A stretch of DNA of 64,000 nucleotides, from contig NZ_KB893146.1 of NCBI RefSeq assembly GCF_000374005.1, positions 42,410-106,409 on the forward strand. The letters are read 5' to 3'. Position 1 is the first letter of the stretch. Each line of letters starts with the position of its first letter. Position numbers and translations under genes: made by a program. Below the pieces are notes generated by a model that saw nothing but the letters and a program-made list of their open reading frames with translations, was not told the origin of the DNA and searched no databases. Shown piece after piece: positions 43,111-51,304 of the stretch. The DNA comes from Kiloniella laminariae DSM 19542 (GTDB lineage: Bacteria; Pseudomonadota; Alphaproteobacteria; Kiloniellales; Kiloniellaceae).

Positions 43111-43923
43111 CTACTTTGACTGCATAGATTGTTCGATATCTCCAGCGAAATCAACATCGCAAGCTCCGCCGCCTTGGGTTCTTGCGGCGAGTGGTCCGAG
43201 GGTTTCGCCGTTCTCCAATATCTCGTTGAGATAGGTTTCTGCGTCCGATTGTGGACGATAACCGAGCCAGTCGACATGGCTGTTGTCAACGCGAGAGCGG
43301 GTATTGTTGGAGACGCCGTAAACCCGGAAGAAATGAAAATCTGGAGCCCGGAGACACTGTTCAAAAAGGTGCAGGGCGTCTTCATGGCTGAACCAGGTGG
43401 AGAGCATGCGCTGGTCCGTTGGTTTTTCCTCGAAGGAGGCGATACGGACACAAGCCACCTGGAGAGCGTATTTGTCGGCATAAAGACTGGCCAGTGATTC
43501 GCCAAAAGCCTTGGAGACACCATAGAGACCGCTGGGGCGCAGGCGGGTGTCGTCGGTGATGGTGGTTGCAATGGGGTGAAAACCAACGGCCTGGACTGAA
43601 CTTGCAAAGATAACCCGCTTTACCTGTTCAAGACGGGCTGCTTCGAACAGACTGTGGGCCAACTGATAGTTCAGGGGAAAGATCACATCCCAGGGCGCTT
43701 CTTCCGGGTAGGCGGCAAGGTGGATGACGCTGTCCACCCCCTTCATTGCCCCGGTCATGGCATGAAGGTTGGTAGCATCGATTTCGTAATGCTCTTCCCC
43801 TTCGGCAACCTCACCCAGAGCGGATTTGTCAACCAGCCGGAGAACCCGATTTGGAGAGGCGAGGCCTTTTCGCAGAACCCGGCCAATACGTCCAGCTGCT
43901 CCGGTGATCAGAATTCGTTCCAT
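43111..43923 (-). CDS. NAD-dependent epimerase/dehydratase, uronate dehydrogenase-like
   Basis: A 270-residue short-chain dehydrogenase of the extended type. ITGAAGRIGRVLRKGL binds NAD, and the catalytic pair is in YGVSKAFGE (Tyr and Lys). Size and motifs such as VIHLAAYPEEAPW and FASSVQAVGFHP resemble uronate dehydrogenase, which oxidises glucuronate or galacturonate to a lactone. The gene directly downstream of an SMP-30 lactonase fits: the dehydrogenase makes a lactone and the lactonase opens it. This is an inference. It sits 43 bases after the lactonase gene in a four-gene operon. Confidence 0.82.
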   Translation of the reverse strand: MERILITGAAGRIGRVLRKGLASPNRVLRLVDKSALGEVAEGEEHYEIDATNLHAMTGAMKGVDSVIHLAAYPEEAPWDVIFPLNYQLAHSLFEAARLEQVKRVIFASSVQAVGFHPIATTITDDTRLRPSGLYGVSKAFGESLASLYADKYALQVACVRIASFEEKPTDQRMLSTWFSHEDALHLFEQCLRAPDFHFFRVYGVSNNTRSRVDNSHVDWLGYRPQSDAETYLNEILENGETLGPLAARTQGGGACDVDFAGDIEQSMQSK

Positions 43924-43966
43924 TGTTATTCTTTCAGTTTAAGTCTTTGGGCGGCAGCAGGAGATC

Positions 43967-44875
43967 TTACCCTGCATAACGGTCCATGGGAAAGCCGGCT
44001 ACACCGGGCTTGAAGCTGAACAGCCCGCCTGCAAGCGGTTGGGACAGCAACTCGGCATCGGACAGGTCTTCACAGGCGGTTGTGATGAAAAGCGTGTCGA
44101 GGTCCCTGCCGCCAAAGCAGCAGGAGGTGACATTGGCCACAGGCAAATCTATGACCTGCAGAATAGAGCCGTCCGGTGCATAGCGCGTAATACAGGACCC
44201 GGCGAAGTGGGCACTCCAGAGGCAACCTTCCTGATCAACAGTTGCACCATCAGGACGTCCCTTGCCGGGCAGCACTGTGGCAAAAACCCGTTCGTTGGCG
44301 AGATCACCACTTTCAAGGTCGTAATCAAAAGCCAGGATCTGTAACGTTGGTGTGTCCGTGAAATAGAGAGTTTTCCCATCTGGGCTCCAGGCGAAGCCAT
44401 TACTGGTTTTTACGCCGGATCGCATTTTCTGGATTACCTTGTCTGGCTCAGGTCCCTTGGTCGGGTCCAGACGATAGACCGAGGCGATGGGCTGGCGCAA
44501 GCCGGGGTCAGAGACTTCATGGATGCTGCCACACCAGAAACGACCCCGGGGATCACACTTGCCATCGTTCATCCGGTTGTCGGGAAGATCAGCTTCAGGG
44601 GCCGCGAGAAGATCAAAGCTTTCTGTTTGAAGGTCGATTAGGGCAAAACCCTCCTTGCCACCAGTGATAAAACCCGGTGCACTTTTCCGCAGGGCAAGAG
44701 CGCTGATCTCAACAGCTACAGGCCAGCGGGTGAGAACTCCTGTCTCGGGAACCAGCCGATAAACTTGCCGTTCCGTGATGTCGGTCCAGTAGAGAACCTG
44801 CTCCTGCTCATCCCAAAGAGGGCATTCGCCCAAGGTGTTTTTTACCTGTGCGATACAGATTGGTGCGTCCTGCAT
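43967..44875 (-). CDS. SMP-30/gluconolactonase family protein
   Basis: A 302-residue six-bladed beta-propeller lactonase. The metal ligands are visible as Glu in LGECPLWD, Asn in DNRMNDGKCDPRGRFWCGS and Asp in RPDGATVDQEG, so it should be active. It hydrolyses sugar lactones in the cytoplasm. Its start ATG directly follows the stop TAA of the threonine-aldolase gene (TAAATG), so the genes are coupled. With the downstream uronate-dehydrogenase-like gene it suggests uronate or aldose oxidation. Confidence 0.88.
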   Translation of the reverse strand: MQDAPICIAQVKNTLGECPLWDEQEQVLYWTDITERQVYRLVPETGVLTRWPVAVEISALALRKSAPGFITGGKEGFALIDLQTESFDLLAAPEADLPDNRMNDGKCDPRGRFWCGSIHEVSDPGLRQPIASVYRLDPTKGPEPDKVIQKMRSGVKTSNGFAWSPDGKTLYFTDTPTLQILAFDYDLESGDLANERVFATVLPGKGRPDGATVDQEGCLWSAHFAGSCITRYAPDGSILQVIDLPVANVTSCCFGGRDLDTLFITTACEDLSDAELLSQPLAGGLFSFKPGVAGFPMDRYAG

Positions 44876-45940
44876 TTATCGGAACCTTCGGTCGTAATTT
44901 GTGATGGTCCCCATTCGGGTCAGAGCAAGATCAACATCATCTGCCGACAGATCCTTGTGGATGACGAAACGGAATCTGTTGCCTTTGGGCGGTAGAACGA
45001 GAACATTTTCGTCGGTGAGAAGCTGGTGAAATGTTGCTGGCGACGGCAGGTGGCTGGGCAGATAGGCCATTACGATATTGGTTTCCACAGCGGATAGATC
45101 TACCGTCAAGCCAAGAGACAGCAGACCTTCTGCCAGGCGCCGGGCGATGACATGATCTTCTCCAAGGCGATCAATATTCTGCTCAAGGGCAAAAAGACCA
45201 GCAGCGGCAAGAACACCGGCCTGACGCATGCCACCCCCAACCATCTGCCGCCAGTGACGGGCTTCTTCGATAAAATCCCGGTCGCCGACAATCATGGCTC
45301 CACCCGGTGCACCGAGACCTTTGGAAAGACAAAAAGATATGCTGTCTAAAGGGGCGGCGAGAGCAGAAGCTTCGACGCCGAGGGACACGGCTGCATTGAA
45401 CAGCCTGGCCCCGTCCATATGAAAAGTAAGCGCGCGTTCCCTTGCAAAACGGCCCAGCTTGTCGAGATAGGCAAGGTCAAGGCAACGACCGCCCTCGCCA
45501 TTGTGGGTGTTTTCGATGGCGATAAGCTTCAGGCGCGGATTGAGAACAGAGCCGCGCTGACTTCCTGTCGGGACGGGCCAGTTTTTCTCCAGATCCGTCA
45601 TCAGGTATTTGCCAGCGGGTGTTGGAACCGGATGAGAGGTGATGCCGCAAATAGACGCGAGATGCCCGGTTTCATTTAGATGAAGGTGAGAGCTGCTGCT
45701 GACAAGAGCCGCACTGCCCGGGGGGACCTGTGCCCTGATGGAAAGGAGGTTTCCCATGGTGCCGCTGAGAACAAAAAGCGCGGCCTCCTTGCCCAGAAGC
45801 TCTGCTGTATAGTCTTCCAGTTCCCGGACTGTCGGGTCTTCACGATAATAATCGTCGCCGACTTCTGCGGTTGCCATGCGGGTGCGCATGGTTTTGCAGG
45901 GAGCTGTCAGGGTGTCGCTTCTCAAGTCAATAGGGGGCAC
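44876..45940 (-). CDS. Low-specificity L-threonine aldolase family protein
   Basis: A 354-residue PLP enzyme of the threonine-aldolase/beta-eliminating-lyase family. It starts LRSDTLTAPC, has HLHLNETGHLA and ENTHNGEGGR, and the PLP Lys in SFCLSKGLGAPGGAM. It splits L-threonine or related beta-hydroxy amino acids to glycine and an aldehyde. I start it at GTG 45940 (MPPIDLRSD), with AAGGA 7 bases before it; the frame stays open to 46066, but that part has no family features. It is the first gene of the operon and is divergent from an Lrp gene, the likely regulator. Confidence 0.88.
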   Translation of the reverse strand: MPPIDLRSDTLTAPCKTMRTRMATAEVGDDYYREDPTVRELEDYTAELLGKEAALFVLSGTMGNLLSIRAQVPPGSAALVSSSSHLHLNETGHLASICGITSHPVPTPAGKYLMTDLEKNWPVPTGSQRGSVLNPRLKLIAIENTHNGEGGRCLDLAYLDKLGRFARERALTFHMDGARLFNAAVSLGVEASALAAPLDSISFCLSKGLGAPGGAMIVGDRDFIEEARHWRQMVGGGMRQAGVLAAAGLFALEQNIDRLGEDHVIARRLAEGLLSLGLTVDLSAVETNIVMAYLPSHLPSPATFHQLLTDENVLVLPPKGNRFRFVIHKDLSADDVDLALTRMGTITNYDRRFR

Positions 45941-46020
45941 ACGCTGGTCCTTGTTCGTGTTTTCATGACGACAGTATTGCGAAGCAGGGGAGAGTATAGT
46001 GAACAAATTTCTGGAAAATA

Positions 46021-46065
46021 TGAAATTTTCAATCAATATTGTTGATATTATGATCAAAAATTTCA
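46021..46065. promoter_or_regulatory. Inverted repeats between threonine aldolase and lrp genes
   Basis: TGAAATTTT (46021-46029) and AAAATTTCA (46057-46065) are exact reverse complements; inside lies ATCAA (46032-46036) / TTGAT (46042-46046). The AT-rich, extended site suits an Lrp-type octamer. It lies in the divergent gap, 22 bases before the lrp start. Binding by the adjacent Lrp protein is inferred. Confidence 0.5.
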
Positions 46066-46087
46066 CAGGTGTAATTGGAGGGAATTT

Positions 46088-46573
46088 ATGGGGAAACGTG
46101 GCCAGGAGCTGGACCAGATCGACCGGAAACTTCTCAATGCTCTGCAGCGGGATTGCCGAATAGCGAATGTTGATCTGGCAGAACTGGTTGGCACCTCTGC
46201 CCCCTCCTGTACGCGGCGAGTGCGCCGGCTGAGAGCCGAGGGCTACATCGAGCGCGAGATTGCGTTGGTTAATCCGGAAAAGGCGGGGGACAACCTGATT
46301 GCTATTTCAGAAGTCCGGCTGAACAATCACAACCGACAGGCCCGCGATCAGGCCATTCGGTTGATCCGGAATATTCCCGAGGTGATGATCTGTTATAACG
46401 TCACCGGAGATTATGACCTGATGTTTATCTCGACCCTGACGGATATGGCTGACTTTGAAGCCAGGATAACCGAGCCCCTGACCAGCCTGCCCGAGATCCG
46501 CTCAATCAACAGTTATTTTGCGATCAAGAACATCAAATTTGAACCGTTTCTGAACTTTGATGAAGGGCGTTGA
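46088..46573 (+). CDS. Lrp/AsnC family transcriptional regulator
   Basis: A 161-residue regulator with an N-terminal helix-turn-helix (LDQIDRKLLNALQRDCRIANVDLAELVGTSAPSCTRRVRRLRAEG) and a RAM domain (VTGDYDLMFISTLTDMADFE). GGAGGG lies just before the ATG. It is divergent from the threonine-aldolase operon and has long inverted repeats in front; control of that operon in response to an amino acid such as threonine or glycine is likely but not shown. It ends 16 bases before the stop of the mla lipoprotein gene. It is a different sequence from the Lrp at 7176-7607. Confidence 0.88.
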   Translation: MGKRGQELDQIDRKLLNALQRDCRIANVDLAELVGTSAPSCTRRVRRLRAEGYIEREIALVNPEKAGDNLIAISEVRLNNHNRQARDQAIRLIRNIPEVMICYNVTGDYDLMFISTLTDMADFEARITEPLTSLPEIRSINSYFAIKNIKFEPFLNFDEGR

Positions 46574-46589
46574 TCTTGTTTTTTGGGGC

Positions 46590-47237
46590 TTAACTGCCGT
46601 TCTTTTTCTTTTGATAGGCCGCATCGGCTGTGGTCAGGCTCCATTCAACCAGATGTTTTGTGACTTTGCCCAGTGCCTGATCAAAGGCTTCAATGATTTT
46701 GTCGAGCTGGTCGGCGGTGGCGGGAACCCGGGCTTCGAAAGAGTTTGAGCCGATGATGTTGCGGCGAGGCATCTGGACGATTTTTGCGTTGATCGTGATC
46801 AGGACCGTCGGGCTGCCATCAAAATACTGGGTCTGGAATTCCCGCAGCTCGGTCTTGAGGATAAAGTCGGACCGCAGGCCGACGGTTTCCCGGCCAACCG
46901 AGACAATCTTGCGCGTGTTTTCAAAAGATTCAACCAGCAGACTCTGGATCATGGCCGAAGCTTTATCGACCCAGCCGGCATTGGCGTAATATTCCATCTG
47001 GTTGGGTTGACGTTGCAGGGCAATTTTGGTGGTGTTCAGGCTGGCATTGGCGGTGGTCTGTTCCAGTACAAGCTGCCAGGGAACAGTGGGCAGGTCCGGA
47101 TCAAAGGTACTTTTGGGCGACAGGCGATAGAGATCAGGCAAAGGCCCTTGTCCGGGAATCAGGGATGCACAGGCAGCCGTTGCCCCTGCAAGAGGCAAAA
47201 GAGAGGCGAATTTCAGGAAGGTACGGCGGTTGTTCAT
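46590..47237 (-). CDS. ABC transport auxiliary lipoprotein (Mla/PqiC-like)
   Basis: A 215-residue lipoprotein of the ABC-type transport auxiliary component family (DUF330). The signal has twin arginines (NRRTFLKF) and ends in a lipobox, ATAAC with Cys23, so export may use the Tat route, which is less common for lipoproteins. PqiC-like proteins assist MCE transporters at the outer membrane. It is the last gene of the mla operon, separated from mlaD by 108 bases that hold a large hairpin. That hairpin may set its expression level apart from the other genes. Confidence 0.83.
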   Translation of the reverse strand: MNNRRTFLKFASLLPLAGATAACASLIPGQGPLPDLYRLSPKSTFDPDLPTVPWQLVLEQTTANASLNTTKIALQRQPNQMEYYANAGWVDKASAMIQSLLVESFENTRKIVSVGRETVGLRSDFILKTELREFQTQYFDGSPTVLITINAKIVQMPRRNIIGSNSFEARVPATADQLDKIIEAFDQALGKVTKHLVEWSLTTADAAYQKKKNGS

Positions 47238-47274
47238 GGTGGTCTTGTCTCTTTCGGCATGGCTTCTTTTTTTA

Positions 47275-47322
47275 CAGGTTAAAGGAAAAAGGCCTTGAAG
47301 AGGAAATTTTTCCTTTAACCTG
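47275..47322 (-). repeat. 16/16/16 stem-loop inside the mla operon
   Basis: CAGGTTAAAGGAAAAA (47275-47290) is the exact reverse complement of TTTTTCCTTTAACCTG (47307-47322), with a 16-base loop. It fills the gap between the mlaD stop (47346) and the lipoprotein start (47237). There is no T-run after it in the operon direction, so partial termination or an RNase-resistant 3' end for the upstream message is more likely than full termination. Confidence 0.75.
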
Positions 47323-47345
47323 GATTACTGGATGTGCGGCTTTCA

Positions 47346-48380
47346 CTACTGCGGCGTTTCGTATCCCTTTTGTTTATCCCCAAAAAAGAACCGGGCAGGA
47401 TCGCGCTCGATTTCAGCAGTAAGATGTTGCAGATCCTCTACCAGTTTTCTTGACTCAGACAGAAGATTTGAAAATTCATAAAGACCACTGGAGGTAAAGT
47501 CCTGGATAGGTTCGCGATTTTCACGGATCAGCGCTTCGACCTGATTGCTGGTTTTGGCAAAGCTCTGGGCGGTGCTCTGCAAGTCTTTGACTAGGGAACG
47601 AATTTCCGGACTGCTGTCCCCCACCACTGTATTGATGGTCGTCGCGGCCTTGTCCAGCGCTGATACCGCATGGTTGGCCCGCGTGATCAGATCCTTGCTT
47701 CCTGATTGCAGGTCGGCTGTAAGGTCTTTGACCGAAGCGGACATCTCTTTCAGATTTTTTGCGGTTGTTGAGGTATCGTCAATCATGGTCGCAATCTGGT
47801 TTTCGCGTTCTGCCAGAGCCTGCGTCAGTGTGCGGATATGTACCAGAGTATCTGCAATGTTTTGACGGTTTTGATCATTGAGGAGATCGTTGCCCCTGGA
47901 AACCAGTATATTGGTATTTCCCAGAAGTTCTGGAGCACCTTTGATCAGCTTGTCGAGGGCGGAGCTGCCGGAACGGATGACAGGGTACCCATAGGGGCCT
48001 TTTTCGTGCAGTGGTCCTGCTTCGTTGGTGCCCATATTGAGCAGAACCGAGCGAACCCCGGTAATGCCCTCAAGTTGAAGTATCGCGACAGTGTCTGTCA
48101 TAACCGGGGTGGTGTGATCGACCTCGATCAGGATGACAATTTCCTCGGCTGGTTTATCCGGCGAGAGTTCGACATCAACAACTTCTCCGACACTGACGCC
48201 CCGAAAACGCACGGCACTACCGGATTTCAGCCCGGTGACATCGCCTTGATAGATGATGTTGTAGCGCGTGAAGACCTGGTCAGACTGGAATTTTGCCAGC
48301 CAGATGACAAAGCCCATCGCGCCGAGCATAAAGGCGATGACAAAAACACCTACGATCATATGGTTGGCACGGGTTTCCAT
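47346..48380 (-). CDS. mlaD: MlaD family MCE-domain protein
   Basis: A 344-residue MCE protein. One N-terminal transmembrane segment (about 8-27) anchors it to the inner membrane with the rest in the periplasm. The MCE domain (about 38-115) begins YNIIYQGDVTGLKSGSAVRFRGVSVGEV. A long helical and coiled-coil tail (about 150-335) follows, typical of single-MCE proteins that form a ring with a tunnel. It binds the MlaFE transporter and carries phospholipids between membranes. It is 60 bases after mlaF on the same strand. Confidence 0.9.
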   Translation of the reverse strand: METRANHMIVGVFVIAFMLGAMGFVIWLAKFQSDQVFTRYNIIYQGDVTGLKSGSAVRFRGVSVGEVVDVELSPDKPAEEIVILIEVDHTTPVMTDTVAILQLEGITGVRSVLLNMGTNEAGPLHEKGPYGYPVIRSGSSALDKLIKGAPELLGNTNILVSRGNDLLNDQNRQNIADTLVHIRTLTQALAERENQIATMIDDTSTTAKNLKEMSASVKDLTADLQSGSKDLITRANHAVSALDKAATTINTVVGDSSPEIRSLVKDLQSTAQSFAKTSNQVEALIRENREPIQDFTSSGLYEFSNLLSESRKLVEDLQHLTAEIERDPARFFFGDKQKGYETPQ

Positions 48381-48440
48381 AAACTGTCCTTCTTGGCTAT
48401 GACTTGCCGGTTTAGTCGCTGTAACTTCAGAAAAATTTCC

Positions 48441-49256
48441 TCAGCTCTGTGATGAGGTTGCTTTCTGGTTTTGGCTTGCATGTGACCGGGTTGCTGCCCG
48501 TCCACGAGGCCCGCCAAAATACTCCTTGATCCAGGGATCCGGCTCTTTCGTCAGTTCTGCTATGGTGCCAACCTTGATGCGTTTGTTCAACAGCACACCG
48601 ATCCGGTTGCAGATGGCATGCAGGGAATCAAGATCGTGGGTGATCATGACCACCGTGAGACCCAAAGCAGTCTGAAGATCGGAGATCAACTGGTCAAATT
48701 GGGCTGCACCAATCGGGTCCAGCCCTGCTGTCGGTTCGTCAAGGAACACGATGTCAGGGTCAAGTGCCAGAGCCCGGGCAAGACCGGCACGTTTGCGCAT
48801 GCCGCCGGAGAGTTCTGAAGGATACTTGCCGCCAGCATCGGCAGGAAGACCCGCGAGGGATATTTTCAGAGCGGCAATTTCCTTGAGAAAGGATAGCGGG
48901 AGGCGGGTATGTTCCTTCAGGACCGCTTCGATGTTTTGGGATACGGTCAGGGAAGAAAACAGCGCCCCGTCCTGAAACAGAACCCCCATGCGTTGGCGCA
49001 GACGGTTGAGATCATCCAGGCCAAGCCGGTCAATATCCTGGCCCAGAATGGAAATAGTCCCCGCGGTTTTCTGGTTCAGGCCGACAATCGTTCGAAGCAG
49101 GACAGATTTCCCCGTGCCTGACCCGCCGACAATTCCCAGAACCTCTCCTTTGCGGATATCAAGAGTGAGCGCTTCATGGAGAATATGCTCACCGAATTGA
49201 TTCCGGATATCGGTGAGGGAAATGATGATCTCGTTCTGTGAAGTTGCGCCAGACAT
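48441..49256 (-). CDS. mlaF: MlaF-type ABC transporter ATP-binding protein
   Basis: A 271-residue ATPase. Walker A is GGSGTGKSVLLRT, signature LSGGMRKRAGLARAL, Walker B DIVFLDEPTAGLDP, with the H-loop His in MITHDLDSLH. It powers the MlaE permease to move phospholipids, usually to keep outer-membrane asymmetry. It starts 3 bases after the mlaE stop, so it is coupled to it. The C-terminal tail (GRAATRSHASQNQKATSSQS) is longer and more polar than in E. coli MlaF. Confidence 0.92.
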   Translation of the reverse strand: MSGATSQNEIIISLTDIRNQFGEHILHEALTLDIRKGEVLGIVGGSGTGKSVLLRTIVGLNQKTAGTISILGQDIDRLGLDDLNRLRQRMGVLFQDGALFSSLTVSQNIEAVLKEHTRLPLSFLKEIAALKISLAGLPADAGGKYPSELSGGMRKRAGLARALALDPDIVFLDEPTAGLDPIGAAQFDQLISDLQTALGLTVVMITHDLDSLHAICNRIGVLLNKRIKVGTIAELTKEPDPWIKEYFGGPRGRAATRSHASQNQKATSSQS

Positions 49257-49259
49257 CTC

Positions 49260-50387
49260 TTATACCCCCAGTATGGAAAAGAGGATCGAGAGCATGGCAT
49301 CAAGGACAATAATCAAGAAGCTGGCCTCAACGACTGACCGGGTTGTCTGGCGGCCAACTGATTCTGCACTGCGGCTGACCTGTAATCCTTCATGGCAGCC
49401 AATCAGGGCAATAATAAAGGCAAAGATCGGGGCCTTGATCATGCCGACCAGAAAATCGCCCAGCTTTGCCGCATCCTGCAGATGGCGGAGATATTGAAAT
49501 AGCGAGAGATCCAGCGTGACCATTGTCATGGCTGCGCCCCCGATCAACCCCATGATATCCGCGTAGAATGTCAGGAGCGGCAGGACCAGAACCAGTCCGA
49601 AGATTCTGGGCAGAACCAGCGTTTCAATCGGATCGAGACCGATTGTGCGCATGGCATCGATTTCTTCATTAACCTTCATTGTGCCGATCTGGGCAGTAAA
49701 GGCACTGCCGGAACGCCCGGCAACAATAATGGCTGTCAGCAGTATGCCCATTTCACGCAGAACCCCGACGGCGACCAAATTGATCGTGAAGATCTGGGCC
49801 CCGAATCGTTCCAGCTGATCTGATCCCTGAAAGGCCAGAACCACTCCGATCAGAAAGGAGATCAGGCCAACGATCGGCAGGGCATGAAGTCCCGCCTGTT
49901 CCATCTGGGCGATCAGCGACGTGAATCTGATACGACCGGGATGGCGTATCTGGCGCAAAGAAGCAGTGATGACCAGCCCGAGGAAGGCGATCAACTCGCT
50001 GGCTTTGTTGCAAAGCTCAAGAAAGTGCCGTCCAGTTTCCGCAAAGAAAACTGCGATGCCTTGTCTCTCCGACGAGGCGGCGACGGTTCTGATGTGATGT
50101 TCCTCTATTGCCAAGAGGATGCGTTTTACATGATCGGGGATACCTTCAAGGGCTGTATTCCGGCCACTTTCTTCAATCCGCTTTCGAAGCTTATGCAACA
50201 GCAAAGCTCCGGCGCTGTCCATAATTTCAACGTGCTGAAGGTTGAGGACAACCCTGCTGTCCTGCTTGCTTGCAAATGTCTCGATCAGAGGAAGAAGGAT
50301 ACTCAATTCCTGGGTTATCCAGGAACCGGACAGCCGTATAACAGTCTGGTTTTTGTCTTCTGATGTCTGAAATTGGGGAGTGGTCAA
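49260..50387 (-). CDS. mlaE: MlaE-type permease with N-terminal STAS domain
   Basis: A 375-residue inner-membrane permease. Residues 1-105 form a STAS domain (LNLQHVEIMDSAGALLLHKL); the rest is an MlaE permease with five to six transmembrane segments, including LISFLIGVVLAFQGSDQLERFGA and the conserved EIDAMRTIGLDPIETLVLPRI. In E. coli the STAS protein MlaB is separate; fusion to the permease is common in Alphaproteobacteria. It is the first gene of the operon mlaE-mlaF-mlaD-lipoprotein. Confidence 0.92.
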   Translation of the reverse strand: MTTPQFQTSEDKNQTVIRLSGSWITQELSILLPLIETFASKQDSRVVLNLQHVEIMDSAGALLLHKLRKRIEESGRNTALEGIPDHVKRILLAIEEHHIRTVAASSERQGIAVFFAETGRHFLELCNKASELIAFLGLVITASLRQIRHPGRIRFTSLIAQMEQAGLHALPIVGLISFLIGVVLAFQGSDQLERFGAQIFTINLVAVGVLREMGILLTAIIVAGRSGSAFTAQIGTMKVNEEIDAMRTIGLDPIETLVLPRIFGLVLVLPLLTFYADIMGLIGGAAMTMVTLDLSLFQYLRHLQDAAKLGDFLVGMIKAPIFAFIIALIGCHEGLQVSRSAESVGRQTTRSVVEASFLIIVLDAMLSILFSILGV

Positions 50388-50505
50388 GCTGGGAAGCGCC
50401 GCGAGGTTGTTGAAAGGTGGACGTAGTCTAGATCAACTGCGGGTGTTTGCAAAAGCCTCGTTTTCCTCCCGACTGATAGGAGAGGAGGGCGAGCGGCCAT
50501 TTTGC

Positions 50506-51069
50506 TTACATTGCTGCGCTCAGGATTTTGTTGTTATCAGATTCTCCGTTTAAGAAGGTGGAGAGTACCCGGCGAGCGTAGCTGAGATCTGCCAGTCGCT
50601 TGTTTGAGAGCGTCTTGTCATGGCGACCTGTGCCGCCGAGGACAAATTCCTGGATCAGTTCTGGAGGTTCCGGGACTACCCGTTCTTCACTGGGGAGTTC
50701 GACTTCGGCCAGGGCAAAATAGGTTTTGCCTTTATGTTTCAAAAAGTCGACATCCCAGGTGAGGCCATCAACAATAAACTTGTAGCGGACTTTGTGAACA
50801 TCCAGCTCCCGAACAGACCAGAGGGCAGTGAAATCCTCTTTTGCAATATCTGTCTCTACCTCGACTACATCATCGCCAACCCGATGTTTATAGGTATAGA
50901 TATAACGGATTCTGCCGGTTTTAAGATCGGTCCACTCCCGGACTCGTGATCCTTTGCGGATATAGCCCTGTTTAATGGAAACGCGAAAAAAATCAGATGC
51001 TTGCAGGCGTGTCTCCAAAACCCCATCAGGGTCGTGGAGGGCAAATTTATATTCGTTTTCTACCGGCAT
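50506..51069 (-). CDS. CYTH domain protein
   Basis: A 187-residue protein with the CYTH hallmark ExExK (Glu4, Glu6, Lys8 in MPVENEYKF) and later basic and acidic strands (YIYTYKHRV, VEVETDIAKEDF, YFALAEVELP). CYTH enzymes bind triphosphates with metals, acting as triphosphatases or cyclases; which activity applies is unclear. I use the ATG at 51069; the frame extends to a TTG at 51105. It is monocistronic. About 235 bases up to the next gene (51305) show no clear feature. Confidence 0.72.
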   Translation of the reverse strand: MPVENEYKFALHDPDGVLETRLQASDFFRVSIKQGYIRKGSRVREWTDLKTGRIRYIYTYKHRVGDDVVEVETDIAKEDFTALWSVRELDVHKVRYKFIVDGLTWDVDFLKHKGKTYFALAEVELPSEERVVPEPPELIQEFVLGGTGRHDKTLSNKRLADLSYARRVLSTFLNGESDNNKILSAAM

Positions 51070-51304
51070 ATCACGCCATTCCCAAGGGATACCACGAACT
51101 TTCAATACTCTGTTTTGTAAGTTTATGCCAGTTCAAGACAGGGCTGTCATAATAGTTTCATATTTGGGAATTCGAAAATTCAACGAGTTAACCTTATTGT
51201 CATGCTTGCAAGGTTATAGCAGATGATCCAGATTGTGGGGGTCTTTGCAGGGTCTATTCTCTGATTGATGTATATTGGTGTTCGTAATTGGTATTCCTTC
51301 CAGA

